DNA from: DATFVJ01 sp035517695
GTDB lineage: Bacteria; Actinomycetota; Actinomycetes; Streptosporangiales; Streptosporangiaceae
Direction: 5' to 3'
Assembly (NCBI GenBank): GCA_035517695.1
Contig: DATIYI010000135.1
Coordinates: forward strand, 33,188 to 97,187
DNA: 64,000 bases
The notes below the pieces were generated by a model. That model ran no database searches and was not told the origin of the DNA. It was given only the letters and a program-made list of their open reading frames with translations. Numbering within the stretch: position 1 is the first letter of the stretch; each line of letters begins with the position of its first letter. The position numbers were made by a program, and so were the translations under genes. Positions 33,291 to 43,083 of the stretch are shown here, piece after piece.

Positions 33291-34922
33291 GTGAGCAAGT
33301 TCCGCGGCAACCCTTGGGCGATCCTGGTCGTCGTCTCCCTTGGGTTCTTTATGACCTTGCTCGACCTGACAATCGTCAACATCGCGATCCCCAACATGAT
33401 CGACAAGCTGCACGCCGGGCTCGACCAAATCTTGTGGGTCATCAACGGCTACGCTCTCGTGGTCGCGGCTCTGCTCATAACGGCTGGCCGGCTCGGCGAC
33501 CTGCGCGGGCCCCGGAAGCTCTTCGTCATCGGGATCACCGTGTTCACCTTGGCCTCGGCGGCGTGCGGCTTCGCGGCCAGCCCCGGCCAGCTGATCGCAT
33601 TCCGGGTCGTGCAGGGCCTCGGGGCGGCGCTACTCATGCCGCAGACACTGACGATCCTGACGACGGTTTTCCCACCGGAACGGCGCGGTGCCGCGTTTGG
33701 CGTCTGGGGCGCGGTCGCGGGCGTGGCGACGATCGCGGGCCCGACCCTCGGCGGGCTGCTTGTCACCGCGTTCGACTGGCGGTGGATCTTCTTCGTGAAC
33801 CTGCCGATTGGCGTGATCGCGCTCGTCCTCAGCTTCATCGTGATCCCTGACATGAAGCCCAGGCGGCATCACCGGCTCGACCTCGTCGGCGTGTTCCTGG
33901 CGAGCGGTGCCCTGTTCGCCATCTGCTACGGCCTGGTCGAGGGCCAGAAGTACGCCTGGGGAAAGATCAACTCAGTCCTCAGCATCCCGCTCATCTTCTT
34001 GATAGGCGGCGTGCTGCTCGTTGCTTTCCTTCTGGTCGAGAAGGCGCGGCAGGAAAAGGAGCCGCTGGTGCCCTTCGCGGTGCTGCGCAACCGCAACTTC
34101 GCCGTGATGAACTTCGTCACCTTCGCCCTCGCCATCGGCATGCTCGGCATCTTCCTGCCATTCACGATCTACCTGCAGTCCGCGCTTGGCATGTCGGCCC
34201 TGCGCGCGGGCCTCACGCTCGCGCCCGCGTCGGTCGTCTCGGTATTCCTTGCGCCAGGCGCCGGCCGGCTGGCCGACCGGATCGGCGGGAAGTTCATCTT
34301 GATCACCGGGCTGACACTGTTCGCGGCCGGCATGGCCTGGGCTACCGCCGTCGCGAAGCCCGGCTCCGCCTGGTACGACTTCTTGCCGCCCCTGATGGTT
34401 GCCGGGATCGGCATGGGCTGCATCTTTGCGCCGCTGACCACGGTAGCCATGCGCGATGTGCAGCCGCAGCTGGCGGGAGTGGCGTCCGGGCTGTTCAACA
34501 CCAACCGACAGGTCGGCGCGGTGATCGGCTCCTCCGCGGTCGGCGCACTGCTGCAGAACCAGCTCGCCTCCTCACTCGCCAGCCAGGCAGCACAGCGCGC
34601 TGGCCAGCTTCCACCTGCCACCCGCGCCGCCTTCGTCGCCGGTTTCCGTAATGCCGCCAAGAGCGGCCTGCAGGTAGGCGCCGGGCAGAGCGGCAGCAAC
34701 GTGCAGCTCCCGAAGGGATTGCCTGAGCAGGTGGTGCTGCTCATCCAACGGGTCGCGCATGACGCGTTCACGAACGGCTTTGTCTCCGCCATGCGCGTGA
34801 CCATGATCCTGCCCATCGCAGTGATAGTTATCGCGGCGCTGAGCTGCTTCGCCATCAAGGGCGGTAGAGCAGTGGCGAGCGCGCCGCCGACCCAATCGGC
34901 CGAGGTCAGCACCGCTGCCTGA
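33291..34922 (+). CDS. MFS drug:H+ antiporter, DHA2 (EmrB/QacA) family
   Basis: A 543-aa inner-membrane transporter with 14 predicted helices. Motifs: motif D1 FFMTLLDLTIVNIAIPNM, motif A-like GRLGDLRGPRKLFV, motif B RVVQGLGAALLMP, motif C GAVAGVATIAGPTLGGLL. This family exports drugs and other small amphipaths using the proton gradient. GTG 33291 has ACGGAGGAG 6 bases upstream. No regulator gene is adjacent. The upstream 8-bp array may affect expression. It converges on the KamA-like gene across a strong terminator. Confidence 0.94.
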   Translation: MSKFRGNPWAILVVVSLGFFMTLLDLTIVNIAIPNMIDKLHAGLDQILWVINGYALVVAALLITAGRLGDLRGPRKLFVIGITVFTLASAACGFAASPGQLIAFRVVQGLGAALLMPQTLTILTTVFPPERRGAAFGVWGAVAGVATIAGPTLGGLLVTAFDWRWIFFVNLPIGVIALVLSFIVIPDMKPRRHHRLDLVGVFLASGALFAICYGLVEGQKYAWGKINSVLSIPLIFLIGGVLLVAFLLVEKARQEKEPLVPFAVLRNRNFAVMNFVTFALAIGMLGIFLPFTIYLQSALGMSALRAGLTLAPASVVSVFLAPGAGRLADRIGGKFILITGLTLFAAGMAWATAVAKPGSAWYDFLPPLMVAGIGMGCIFAPLTTVAMRDVQPQLAGVASGLFNTNRQVGAVIGSSAVGALLQNQLASSLASQAAQRAGQLPPATRAAFVAGFRNAAKSGLQVGAGQSGSNVQLPKGLPEQVVLLIQRVAHDAFTNGFVSAMRVTMILPIAVIVIAALSCFAIKGGRAVASAPPTQSAEVSTAA

Positions 34923-34950
34923 CCGCGCGCCCAAGCGGACACCAGGCAGG

Positions 34951-34993
34951 ACGGGCGGGGCCCGCCAGGATGACTTGGCGGGCCCCGGCCCGT
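34951..34993. terminator. Strong bidirectional terminator hairpin
   Basis: A 12-bp perfect stem (CGGGGCCCGCCA / TGGCGGGCCCCG) with an 8-nt loop, extended by ACGGG/CCCGT past a one-base bulge. It lies between the convergent MFS and KamA-like stop codons. Confidence 0.8.
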
Positions 34994-35015
34994 ACCGGAA
35001 GACACTGTTCGAGGC

Positions 35016-36365
<1,350 letters not shown>

Positions 36366-36730
36366 CAATCTCCCTTCGGTCGATCGCGCCCAAGCGGTGT
36401 CGCCTGGACTCGAAGCAGGCCAGCCCGAACGGCCGGTGACCCTTACGACGCAGTTACCGTGTGCGGCGCGCCGCGGCATGACCAAACGAAAGGGTTACGG
36501 CATGAAACGCATCGATAACCACACGCGTTCCCTTGCACCCTCGGGCTGCTCAGCGGGAGTAAGCCCTAGCACCGTCCCCAGTTGGCGCTTTCCCATCAGG
36601 TTCCCCGCCGGCCGAAGTAGTGCGCCACAACTTCCTACGCCTAATTGTCCCCAGGCAGCTCATCGCGCAACCGCCGACCCGCGTAACATCCCCGGGGCCA
36701 GCGGTGCCGATGGTGCTAATGGGCCCGGCT

Positions 36731-36758
36731 TCGTGATCATTTGTCTTCATGATCACGA
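36731..36758. promoter_or_regulatory. Operator-like 10-bp inverted repeat upstream of argS
   Basis: TCGTGATCAT-N8-ATGATCACGA, perfect arms, 166 bp before the argS start and 366 bp before the divergent KamA-like gene. It sits in a relatively AT-rich part of the 558 bp spacer 36366-36923, in which no gene is supported. Size and symmetry suit a dimeric repressor; a transcript hairpin is the alternative. Confidence 0.5.
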
Positions 36759-36923
36759 GCCGCCGTGGATGTCGGAACGCTCCGCCGATATGTGGTGAAA
36801 ATGCAACTGATATACGGCAACGGCACTGCATGTGTCGAAAAGGCACCGGAATCGTGGCAGGCCTCGGCCGCGCTGCGTCGGCGCGCGCCACGGCCGGTAT
36901 CTCGCGGCCAATAGGATCGTCGC

Positions 36924-38654
36924 ATGGCCGATCCACAAGAGATTCTCGCGCAGCGGGTGCAACGCGCGCTTGTCGCCGCGTTCGGCGAAGAGGAAGCCGG
37001 CACCGACGCAGTGATCCGGCCATCGCAGTTCGCCGACTACCAGTCCAACGTCGCACTGGCGCTCGGCAAGCGGCACGGCCGCCCGCCGCGTGTCGTGGCC
37101 GCCGAGTTGGCTGAACAACTCGACGTGGGCGATATATGCGTCGCTACCGAGGTCAGTGGCCCTGGCTTCATCAACTTCAGCCTGCGTGAGGACTGGATAG
37201 CGAGCCAAGCGGATCTGCTGCTTACTGACGAGCGGCTGGGGATCCCTGCGTCGGCTCGCCCGCAGACCATCGTCGTCGAGTACTCCTCACCCAACGTCGC
37301 CAAGGAGATGCACGTCGGGCACTTGCGCACGACGATCGTGGGCGACTCGATCGCACGTGTCATGGATGTCCTCGGCCACCGGGTGATCCGTGACAACCAC
37401 GTCGGCGACTGGGGTACCCCTTACGGCATGCTCATAGAGCACCTGCTCGAGGTCGGAGAGCATTCCGCCCAAGCAGGACTGCTCGAGACCGACCCGAACA
37501 CCTTCTACCAGGCCGCCCGGCAGAAGTTCGACGCTGATCCCGCCTTCGCCGAGCGAGCCAGGGAGCGTGTCGTGCTGCTGCAGGGCGGCGACGCCGAGAC
37601 GATCCGGCTGTGGCAGGAGCTTGTCGATCTCTCGAGAGAGTACCTTCGCCGGACCTACGCGCGGCTCGGCGTCACCCTCACAGACGCCGACATCCGCGGC
37701 GAGAGCTTCTACAACGACCTGCTCGCGGGCACCGTGGCCGAGCTTGCTGCCAAGGGAATCGCCGTCGAGAGCCACGGCGCGCTCTGCGCCTTCCCGCCAG
37801 GATTCACGGGCAGAGAGGGCGAACCGCTGCCCGTGATCATCCGGAAGAGCGACGGCGCCTATAACTACTCGACCACAGACCTCGCCGCGATCCGCTACCG
37901 GGTGGATCAGCTGCATGTCGAGAGGGCGATCTACGTGGTGGGCGCATCTCAGGCACTGCACTTCCAGATGGTGTTCGCGGTCGCGCGGCAGGCCGGCTGG
38001 ATACCGGAAGGCGCGCGGTTCGAGCACGCCCAGATCGGCGATGTGCTCGGGCCTGATGGAAAGATCCTGCGCACCAGGGCCGGCAAATCGATCAAGCTGC
38101 GGGAGTTCCTCGATGAGGCGGTGGAACGTGCGGGGCAGGTCATCGCGGACAGGTACGAGGATCCGCAGGTGCGCGCGCAGATCGCAGCGGCGGTCGGCAT
38201 CGGCGCACTCAAGTACGCGGACCTGTCCGTGGCCAGGGACAGCGGGTACGTCTTCGACTTCGACCGGATGCTCGCGCTCACCGGCAACACCGCACCGTAC
38301 CTCCAGTACGCGGCGGCGCGGATCCGGTCGATCTTCCGCAGGGACGACTCGGACGCGGACAAGGCCGCCGGGCCGATGATCCTCCACGAGCACGCAGAAC
38401 GCGCACTGGCTCTGCGGCTGCTCGATTTCGGCACGGCGGTCCAGCAGGTTGGGGAAACGGCGGAACCGCACCGGCTGTGCGCGTACCTGTTCGGCGTGGC
38501 GAGCGCGTTCACCACGTTCTACGAGCAATGCCCCGTGCTCGGCGCACCCAGCGAAGCCGTTAAGGAATCTCGGCTCGCGCTTTCAGCTCTCACGCTGCGG
38601 GTGCTGCTGACCGGCCTAGGCCTGCTCGGCGTTCAGGTTCCTGACCGGATGTAA
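36924..38654 (+). CDS. argS: Arginyl-tRNA synthetase
   Basis: Class I synthetase charging tRNA-Arg, 576 aa. The N-terminal Add1 domain (DYQSNVALALGKRHG) is followed by VVEYSSPNVAKEMHVGHLRTT with HVGH for ATP binding, NHVGDWGTPYGM, and GAYNYSTTDLAAIRYR. As in many ArgRS enzymes the canonical KMSKS is absent; the equivalent loop is LRTRAGKSIKL. The anticodon-binding helix bundle ends with the family-typical VLLTGLGLLGVQVPDRM. It stands alone; a short hairpin follows before the convergent methyltransferase. Confidence 0.97.
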   Translation: MADPQEILAQRVQRALVAAFGEEEAGTDAVIRPSQFADYQSNVALALGKRHGRPPRVVAAELAEQLDVGDICVATEVSGPGFINFSLREDWIASQADLLLTDERLGIPASARPQTIVVEYSSPNVAKEMHVGHLRTTIVGDSIARVMDVLGHRVIRDNHVGDWGTPYGMLIEHLLEVGEHSAQAGLLETDPNTFYQAARQKFDADPAFAERARERVVLLQGGDAETIRLWQELVDLSREYLRRTYARLGVTLTDADIRGESFYNDLLAGTVAELAAKGIAVESHGALCAFPPGFTGREGEPLPVIIRKSDGAYNYSTTDLAAIRYRVDQLHVERAIYVVGASQALHFQMVFAVARQAGWIPEGARFEHAQIGDVLGPDGKILRTRAGKSIKLREFLDEAVERAGQVIADRYEDPQVRAQIAAAVGIGALKYADLSVARDSGYVFDFDRMLALTGNTAPYLQYAAARIRSIFRRDDSDADKAAGPMILHEHAERALALRLLDFGTAVQQVGETAEPHRLCAYLFGVASAFTTFYEQCPVLGAPSEAVKESRLALSALTLRVLLTGLGLLGVQVPDRM

Positions 38655-38667
38655 CCGGCGATAGCGG

Positions 38668-38684
38668 GCGGCTCGGGCAGCCGC
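38668..38684. terminator. Small hairpin between convergent argS and methyltransferase
   Basis: GCGGCT-CGGGC-AGCCGC, a 6-bp stem located 14 bp after the argS stop and 11 bp before the end of the opposing gene. It is weak in length but well placed. Confidence 0.4.
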
Positions 38685-38694
38685 GTGCGGGCGT

Positions 38695-39480
38695 TCAGTC
38701 GGATTCGTCGCGCTCGGGTACCCGCGCGACGCACAGCACAGTCTGGCCGAAAGGTGGCCGGATCAGCCGCTCGATGAACCGGGTGGCTGGCACGACCGTC
38801 CGGTCGTAGAGGCGGACAATATTCGGCTTGGGATAGCTCACGCCCGCGCGGCGTACGGCGAACCACCAGGCGATTCCGCCGAGCAGGTTGATCGGCCGCA
38901 GCACCTCGGCCGACAGCCCGGCCGCGGTCACCGCCGCACCCAGTGTCTTCGGGGTGTACCTGCGGACGTGCCCAACCTTCCGGTCGAAGTCACCGTAGAG
39001 CTGCTGATACCCGGGCACCCAGAGCACGATCTTGCCGCCGGGTTTCGTGACGCGCGCCAGGGACCGAAGCGCTGCGACATCGTCGACGATGTGCTCGAGC
39101 ACGTTCATGGCGATAACCGTGTCCACCGGCTCGGTCAGCGGTATATCCACCGGCAGAACGAGATCGAGCACCTGAACGCTCGGATCATCCTCGTAGCGTT
39201 TGGACAACTGCTCGATGCAGTACGGATCGCTGTCGCTCACCACCAGGCGGGCCAGGCGTGGCAGAAACTGGGCGGAGAAGTCGCCAAGCCCGGATCCGAT
39301 CTCGAGCAGCGAACTGCCGACGTGCGGGGCGATAATGTCATGCTCATAGCGCCGGTAGTTGCGGGCCGCCTCGCCGCCGAGGTGATTCTCCAGGGCACCA
39401 GCTCCGGCGCTTGGCTGGGCGAGATCCGACCCGTCGCCAGATCCTGGCGCCCCCGTGCCGCCAATCTTGTTGTCAGCCAC
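38695..39480 (-). CDS. Class I SAM-dependent methyltransferase
   Basis: A 261-aa protein with the Rossmann methyltransferase fold: motif I SSLLEIGSGLGDFSAQFL, acidic VVSDSDPYCIEQL for ribose binding, VIAMNVLEHIVDDVAAL, and KPGGKIVLWVPGYQQLYG. The segment FDRKVGHVRRYTPKTLGAAV and the following helices occur in methyltransferases often found near polyprenyl-sugar and glycosyltransferase genes, so a glycan or lipid acceptor is possible; this is inference. The first 30 residues are low complexity; the GTG start is not well supported by a ribosome site. Convergent to argS. Confidence 0.87.
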   Translation of the reverse strand: MADNKIGGTGAPGSGDGSDLAQPSAGAGALENHLGGEAARNYRRYEHDIIAPHVGSSLLEIGSGLGDFSAQFLPRLARLVVSDSDPYCIEQLSKRYEDDPSVQVLDLVLPVDIPLTEPVDTVIAMNVLEHIVDDVAALRSLARVTKPGGKIVLWVPGYQQLYGDFDRKVGHVRRYTPKTLGAAVTAAGLSAEVLRPINLLGGIAWWFAVRRAGVSYPKPNIVRLYDRTVVPATRFIERLIRPPFGQTVLCVARVPERDESD

Positions 39481-39599
39481 AATGATCCCGTCCCACGGTC
39501 GGTTCGTTATTTGTTTGCCCAGCGAACGTACTGCGCACTCCCAGCGATCTCCCAGGATTTGCAGCTCGTCATCCCAGCTCAGGCTGGAACTCTATCGGT

Positions 39600-40295
39600 A
39601 TGGACGACATGAACCCGGGAAATCAGCCACAACACGAGAGCTACCGATCATACGGGCCCTCGGATATTACCCAGCCAGTTCCCCCGATGATCAGCCCCAT
39701 GCCGCAGCCCACCAACCATAGCCACAAGGCCCTGCGGTGGATAGCCGGCCTCGCGGTTGCGGCGGTGCTCGCCGCTGGCGGTGCAATCGCAGGAATCGAC
39801 CTGGCGGGCAGCGGGTCACCAGCGGGTGGTCGCGGTGCCGTCCTCAGCGCGGCGCTCGGCGGCGCAAGTTCCCCGATGCCGGGCGGCACGGCGTCAGCTG
39901 GCAACCCCGCAGCCCAGGCTAGCCGCGCCGGATGGGCGCTTCGGCACCTGCGCGGCCTGCACGGCGAGTTCACGGTGCGCAACGGTACTGGCGGGTTTCG
40001 TGAAATCGCATTCGAGCGGGGCACCATCGCGGCGGTCAGCAGCAAGACCGTGACCGTCCGCGCCGCTGACGGCACCACCTGGACATGGACGCTGATGACC
40101 AACACGGTCGTCCGCAAGGACCGGGCCAGGTCAAGCGCGGCGAACCTCGCGACGGGTGATCCCGTGTTCGTGGGTGGCCCTGAGCGGGGTTCAGTACGCG
40201 GCGCACGACTGATCATCGTGTCTGAGAATCCAGTCGCCAGCCATTCCGGGTCACCGCAAGGCAGCGTCCCAGGCCCGTCGCCGTCAGCAAGCTGA
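39600..40295 (+). CDS. Membrane-anchored protein with DUF5666-like domain
   Basis: A 231-aa protein: a cytoplasmic Pro/Gln-rich head (about 40 residues), one membrane helix (WIAGLAVAAVLAAGGAIAGI), an Ala/Gly/Ser-rich linker, and an extracytoplasmic small beta domain (ERGTIAAVSSKTVTVRAADG, TNTVVRKDRAR, GDPVFVGGPE) resembling DUF5666, then a Ser/Pro tail. Located 121 bp upstream of a two-component system in the same direction, it may be part of the stimulus or output of that system. Function unknown. Confidence 0.78.
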   Translation: MDDMNPGNQPQHESYRSYGPSDITQPVPPMISPMPQPTNHSHKALRWIAGLAVAAVLAAGGAIAGIDLAGSGSPAGGRGAVLSAALGGASSPMPGGTASAGNPAAQASRAGWALRHLRGLHGEFTVRNGTGGFREIAFERGTIAAVSSKTVTVRAADGTTWTWTLMTNTVVRKDRARSSAANLATGDPVFVGGPERGSVRGARLIIVSENPVASHSGSPQGSVPGPSPSAS

Positions 40296-40416
40296 CCGCT
40301 CCGCCCGGCGCCGGTGGCCAATCCTGCGTCAGCGCGCGGGTGACCTGGCCACCGGCGCCGTGGTGCCGCCCTCAGGTATCGGATCGTGCCGACCGTCGGC
40401 CATGATTGGCAGTGCG

Positions 40417-41199
40417 ATGACTGCAGGTGACCATCTTCCTAGCGTGCTCGTGGTGGATGACGAGCTGAATATCCGTGAACTCGTCCAGGTCGCGCTGCGA
40501 TTCCACGGCTTCATGGTGAGCACGGCAGCGAGCGGGAGTGACGCGCTGGAGCAGGCCGCCGCCCAGCAGCCCGACCTGGTCGTGCTCGACGTGATGCTGC
40601 CGGATCTGGACGGCTTCGAGGTCTGCAGGCGGCTGCGCGCCGGGGGAAATGATGTACCGGTGATCTTCCTGACGGCCCGCGACACCTCGTCGGACACGGT
40701 TACCGGTCTCGCCCTCGGTGGAGACGACTATGTCACCAAGCCGTTCTCCGTCGAGGCCCTGGTCGCGCGCATTCGTGCGGTGCTGCGCCGGGTTAGGGCC
40801 GCGGCAGGGACGGGTGGGCAGGCGGAAGGAGACGACGATCTGGGCGGCGCCGACGTACTCAGGGTCGGCGACCTCGAACTCGACGAGGCGCGGTGGATGG
40901 CACGTCGGGGCAGCACCCAACTTGAGCTTTCCCCCACCGAGTTCCGGCTGCTCGCATTCCTGATGCGGCATCCGGGCCGGGTCCTCACCCGGGCACAGCT
41001 ACTCGAACACGTCTGGGGCTGGGACTACGGCGGGCAGTCGCAGATCGTGGAGACCTACGTGAGCTACCTGCGGCGCAAGCTGGACCCCCTTGGCCCGCCG
41101 CTGATCCACACACAGCGCGGAATCGGGTACGCGCTGCGGCCGGCCGCGGGCGCAAGTCCCGCACGGGACGCGGCGGCCCCAGCGCGGGACGGGGGATGA
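40417..41199 (+). CDS. OmpR/PhoB-family response regulator
   Basis: A 260-aa regulator. The receiver domain begins SVLVVDDELNIREL, with phospho-acceptor Asp58 in LVVLDVMLPDLDG, FLTARD and conserved Lys in YVTKPFSVEALVARI. A winged-helix DNA-binding domain follows (LELSPTEFRLLAFLMRHPGR, VLTRAQLLEHVWGWDYGG, YVSYLRRKLDP, IHTQRGIGYAL). It overlaps the kinase gene by four bases (ATGA), so the pair is co-translated. ATG 40417 gives the usual short N-terminus; ATG 40402 is possible. The layout resembles MprA-type regulators of envelope stress, but the target is unknown. Confidence 0.94.
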   Translation: MTAGDHLPSVLVVDDELNIRELVQVALRFHGFMVSTAASGSDALEQAAAQQPDLVVLDVMLPDLDGFEVCRRLRAGGNDVPVIFLTARDTSSDTVTGLALGGDDYVTKPFSVEALVARIRAVLRRVRAAAGTGGQAEGDDDLGGADVLRVGDLELDEARWMARRGSTQLELSPTEFRLLAFLMRHPGRVLTRAQLLEHVWGWDYGGQSQIVETYVSYLRRKLDPLGPPLIHTQRGIGYALRPAAGASPARDAAAPARDGG

Positions 41200-42758
41200 G
41201 CGCAGCCGGCCCGGGATCCCCGCCGTCCCGTCCGGCGGGCACCGCCGGACGGCTATCGCTGCGAACCCGGCTGCTCATCGGCTTGATCGCCATCACCACC
41301 GCGTTCCTGGTGATCATGGGCGTGGTCAGCTCGGCCGTGCTGAGGACACAGCTCGGCACGCAGTTCAACACCGAGCTGCGGATCACCGCGTTGCATACCC
41401 CGGCACAGCTCGCGGCCTCGCAAGGCAGCTATCTCGCCGCGGTTTACTCGCTGCGAACCGGCGCCGTCTCGCCCGTCACGCACGGCCATCTCTCGGACGA
41501 ACTGCAGACGGCACTCGGGCAGATGGGCCGCGTGCCCTTCGTCGCGCTCGCCCGCGACCCGCCCTTCGCGATCACGCCGCAGGACGGCACGAAGCTCCGG
41601 GCCTGGGCGAGAGTGGTCAATCCGCTGAAGGTAAGCGACGCCGGGGTGCCCCTCCCGGGCAACGGGGTCCTGGTCCTGGTGGTGGCGCGGCCGCTGAGTG
41701 ACATGAGCGACCCGCTGAGCGGCGTCATCCTCGCCGAGCTGATCACCGGCGGGGCGCTGATCGTGCTACTCGGCCTCGGTGGCCGGTGGCTGATCGGCCG
41801 GGGGCTTGCGCCGCTCGGGCGGATGGCCGGGGCGGCCGGCCGCATCACGGAAAGTGGAGACCTCACTGCCCGGATGCCCGACGCTGAGGCAGGCACCGAA
41901 ACCGGCCGCCTCGCCGGGGCCATCAACACGATGCTCGACCGGATCCAGCACGCGTTCGCCGCCCGCTGGCACTCGGAGCAGAAGGTACGCACATTCGCCG
42001 CCGACGCCTCGCACGAGCTCAGGACTCCGCTCACCACCATCCGCGGCTACGCCGAGCTGTACCGGCAGGGCGCGCTCGGACCTGACGACCTGCCGAGCGC
42101 GATGCGCAGGATCGAGGAGGAGGCGAGCCGGATGAGCATGCTCGTCGCCGAACTGCTCGAACTCGCCCGGCTCGACCGGACATCCTCACTCGACCTGACC
42201 GAATGCGACCTCGCCATGATGGTCAGGGACGCGGCCGCGGACGCCGCCGCGGTGGAGCCAGGCAGGCCGATCAAGGTCGACGCGGCGGACCGCATCATCG
42301 CGGTCGCGGACGAACCCCGGTTGCGCCAGGTGCTCGCCAACCTGCTCGCCAACCTGCGCGAGCACACAACGCCGCAGACGCCGGTCGCGATCCGGCTTAC
42401 CCGAGCAGGGTCCGGCGCGATCATCGAGGTCGCCGACGCCGGGCCCGGCATGTCGGCGCAAGACGCGGCGCAGGCCTTCGACCGGTTTCACCGCGGTCAC
42501 CGTGGCCAGCACAGCCAGCACAGCCAGCACAGCCAGCACAGCCAGCACAGCCAACACAGCCAACAGGACCGGCCGGGTGCGCAGGGACAGCAGGCCGGAC
42601 AAAGCACCGGCGCGCGTCCGCCCGACGGATCAGGTGGCGCCGGCCTCGGCCTGTCCATTGTCCAGGCGATCGCCCAGGCACACGGCGGCCAGGCGATCCT
42701 CGAATCGGCGCCCGGCCGCGGCACCATCGTCCGCGTCTGGCTCCCGAATGCCTCCTGA
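41196..42758 (+). CDS. Sensor histidine kinase
   Basis: A 520-aa membrane kinase. TM1 lies at about residues 24-48, a 130-residue extracytoplasmic sensor region follows, then TM2 at about 175-200, HAMP (about 200-252), HisKA with His273 in FAADASHELRTPLTTIRGYA, and HATPase_c with an N box NLLANLREHTT, G1 VADAGPGM, and G2 GGAGLGLSIV. Odd: the ATP-lid between the F box (FDRFHRG) and G2 carries an expanded QHS repeat (about residues 438-456) encoded by a 9-bp tandem array, so lid length is probably variable between strains. The usual Asn-Ala of the N box is Asn-Leu. It partners the overlapping response regulator. Confidence 0.94.
   Translation: MSAAGPGSPPSRPAGTAGRLSLRTRLLIGLIAITTAFLVIMGVVSSAVLRTQLGTQFNTELRITALHTPAQLAASQGSYLAAVYSLRTGAVSPVTHGHLSDELQTALGQMGRVPFVALARDPPFAITPQDGTKLRAWARVVNPLKVSDAGVPLPGNGVLVLVVARPLSDMSDPLSGVILAELITGGALIVLLGLGGRWLIGRGLAPLGRMAGAAGRITESGDLTARMPDAEAGTETGRLAGAINTMLDRIQHAFAARWHSEQKVRTFAADASHELRTPLTTIRGYAELYRQGALGPDDLPSAMRRIEEEASRMSMLVAELLELARLDRTSSLDLTECDLAMMVRDAAADAAAVEPGRPIKVDAADRIIAVADEPRLRQVLANLLANLREHTTPQTPVAIRLTRAGSGAIIEVADAGPGMSAQDAAQAFDRFHRGHRGQHSQHSQHSQHSQHSQHSQQDRPGAQGQQAGQSTGARPPDGSGGAGLGLSIVQAIAQAHGGQAILESAPGRGTIVRVWLPNAS
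42507..42560 (+). repeat. In-frame 9-bp tandem repeat encoding QHS in kinase ATP-lid
   Basis: CAGCACAGC repeated five times and then CAACACAGC once, giving (Gln-His-Ser) units within the HATPase domain. Multiples of nine keep the frame, so copy number can change without inactivating the gene. Confidence 0.95.
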
Positions 42759-42964
42759 CCCCGTGATCAGCTTCTCGTCCGTTACAGCCGGGCCCCTCCT
42801 CAAGCCCCAAGAAGCACAACAAGCACAAGAAGCCCAGGAACCACAACACCCGAGGGCCCGCTTGGGGCCACCGCACCTGAGACGAAGGTCATTCCGGTGG
42901 GGCTGGTGACGGAAGGGACCTGTTTGTCCCGGGTGACGCTAGCGGGATATGTGAAGGAGGCACG

Positions 42965-43006
42965 GTGCTGCGGCCGTTAGGCATCCCTAATGTTCTGGCT
43001 TGTTAG
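42965..43006 (+). CDS. Possible 13-aa leader peptide
   Basis: AAGGAGG at 42954-42960 is followed four bases later by GTG and 12 further codons (VLRPLGIPNVLAC) before TAG, 78 bp upstream of the acyl-CoA dehydrogenase start. The ribosome site is among the best in the window, but nothing downstream needs it. It may be an upstream ORF controlling the dehydrogenase, or chance. The remainder of 42759-43083 has no gene. Confidence 0.25.
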   Translation: MLRPLGIPNVLAC

Positions 43007-43083
43007 GTCCCCGTGCTCTACCGGTCGGTGTGACTGAGTAGTAACTTAGGTACTCAAAGCGGATACAAGAATTGGGGGCTGTC

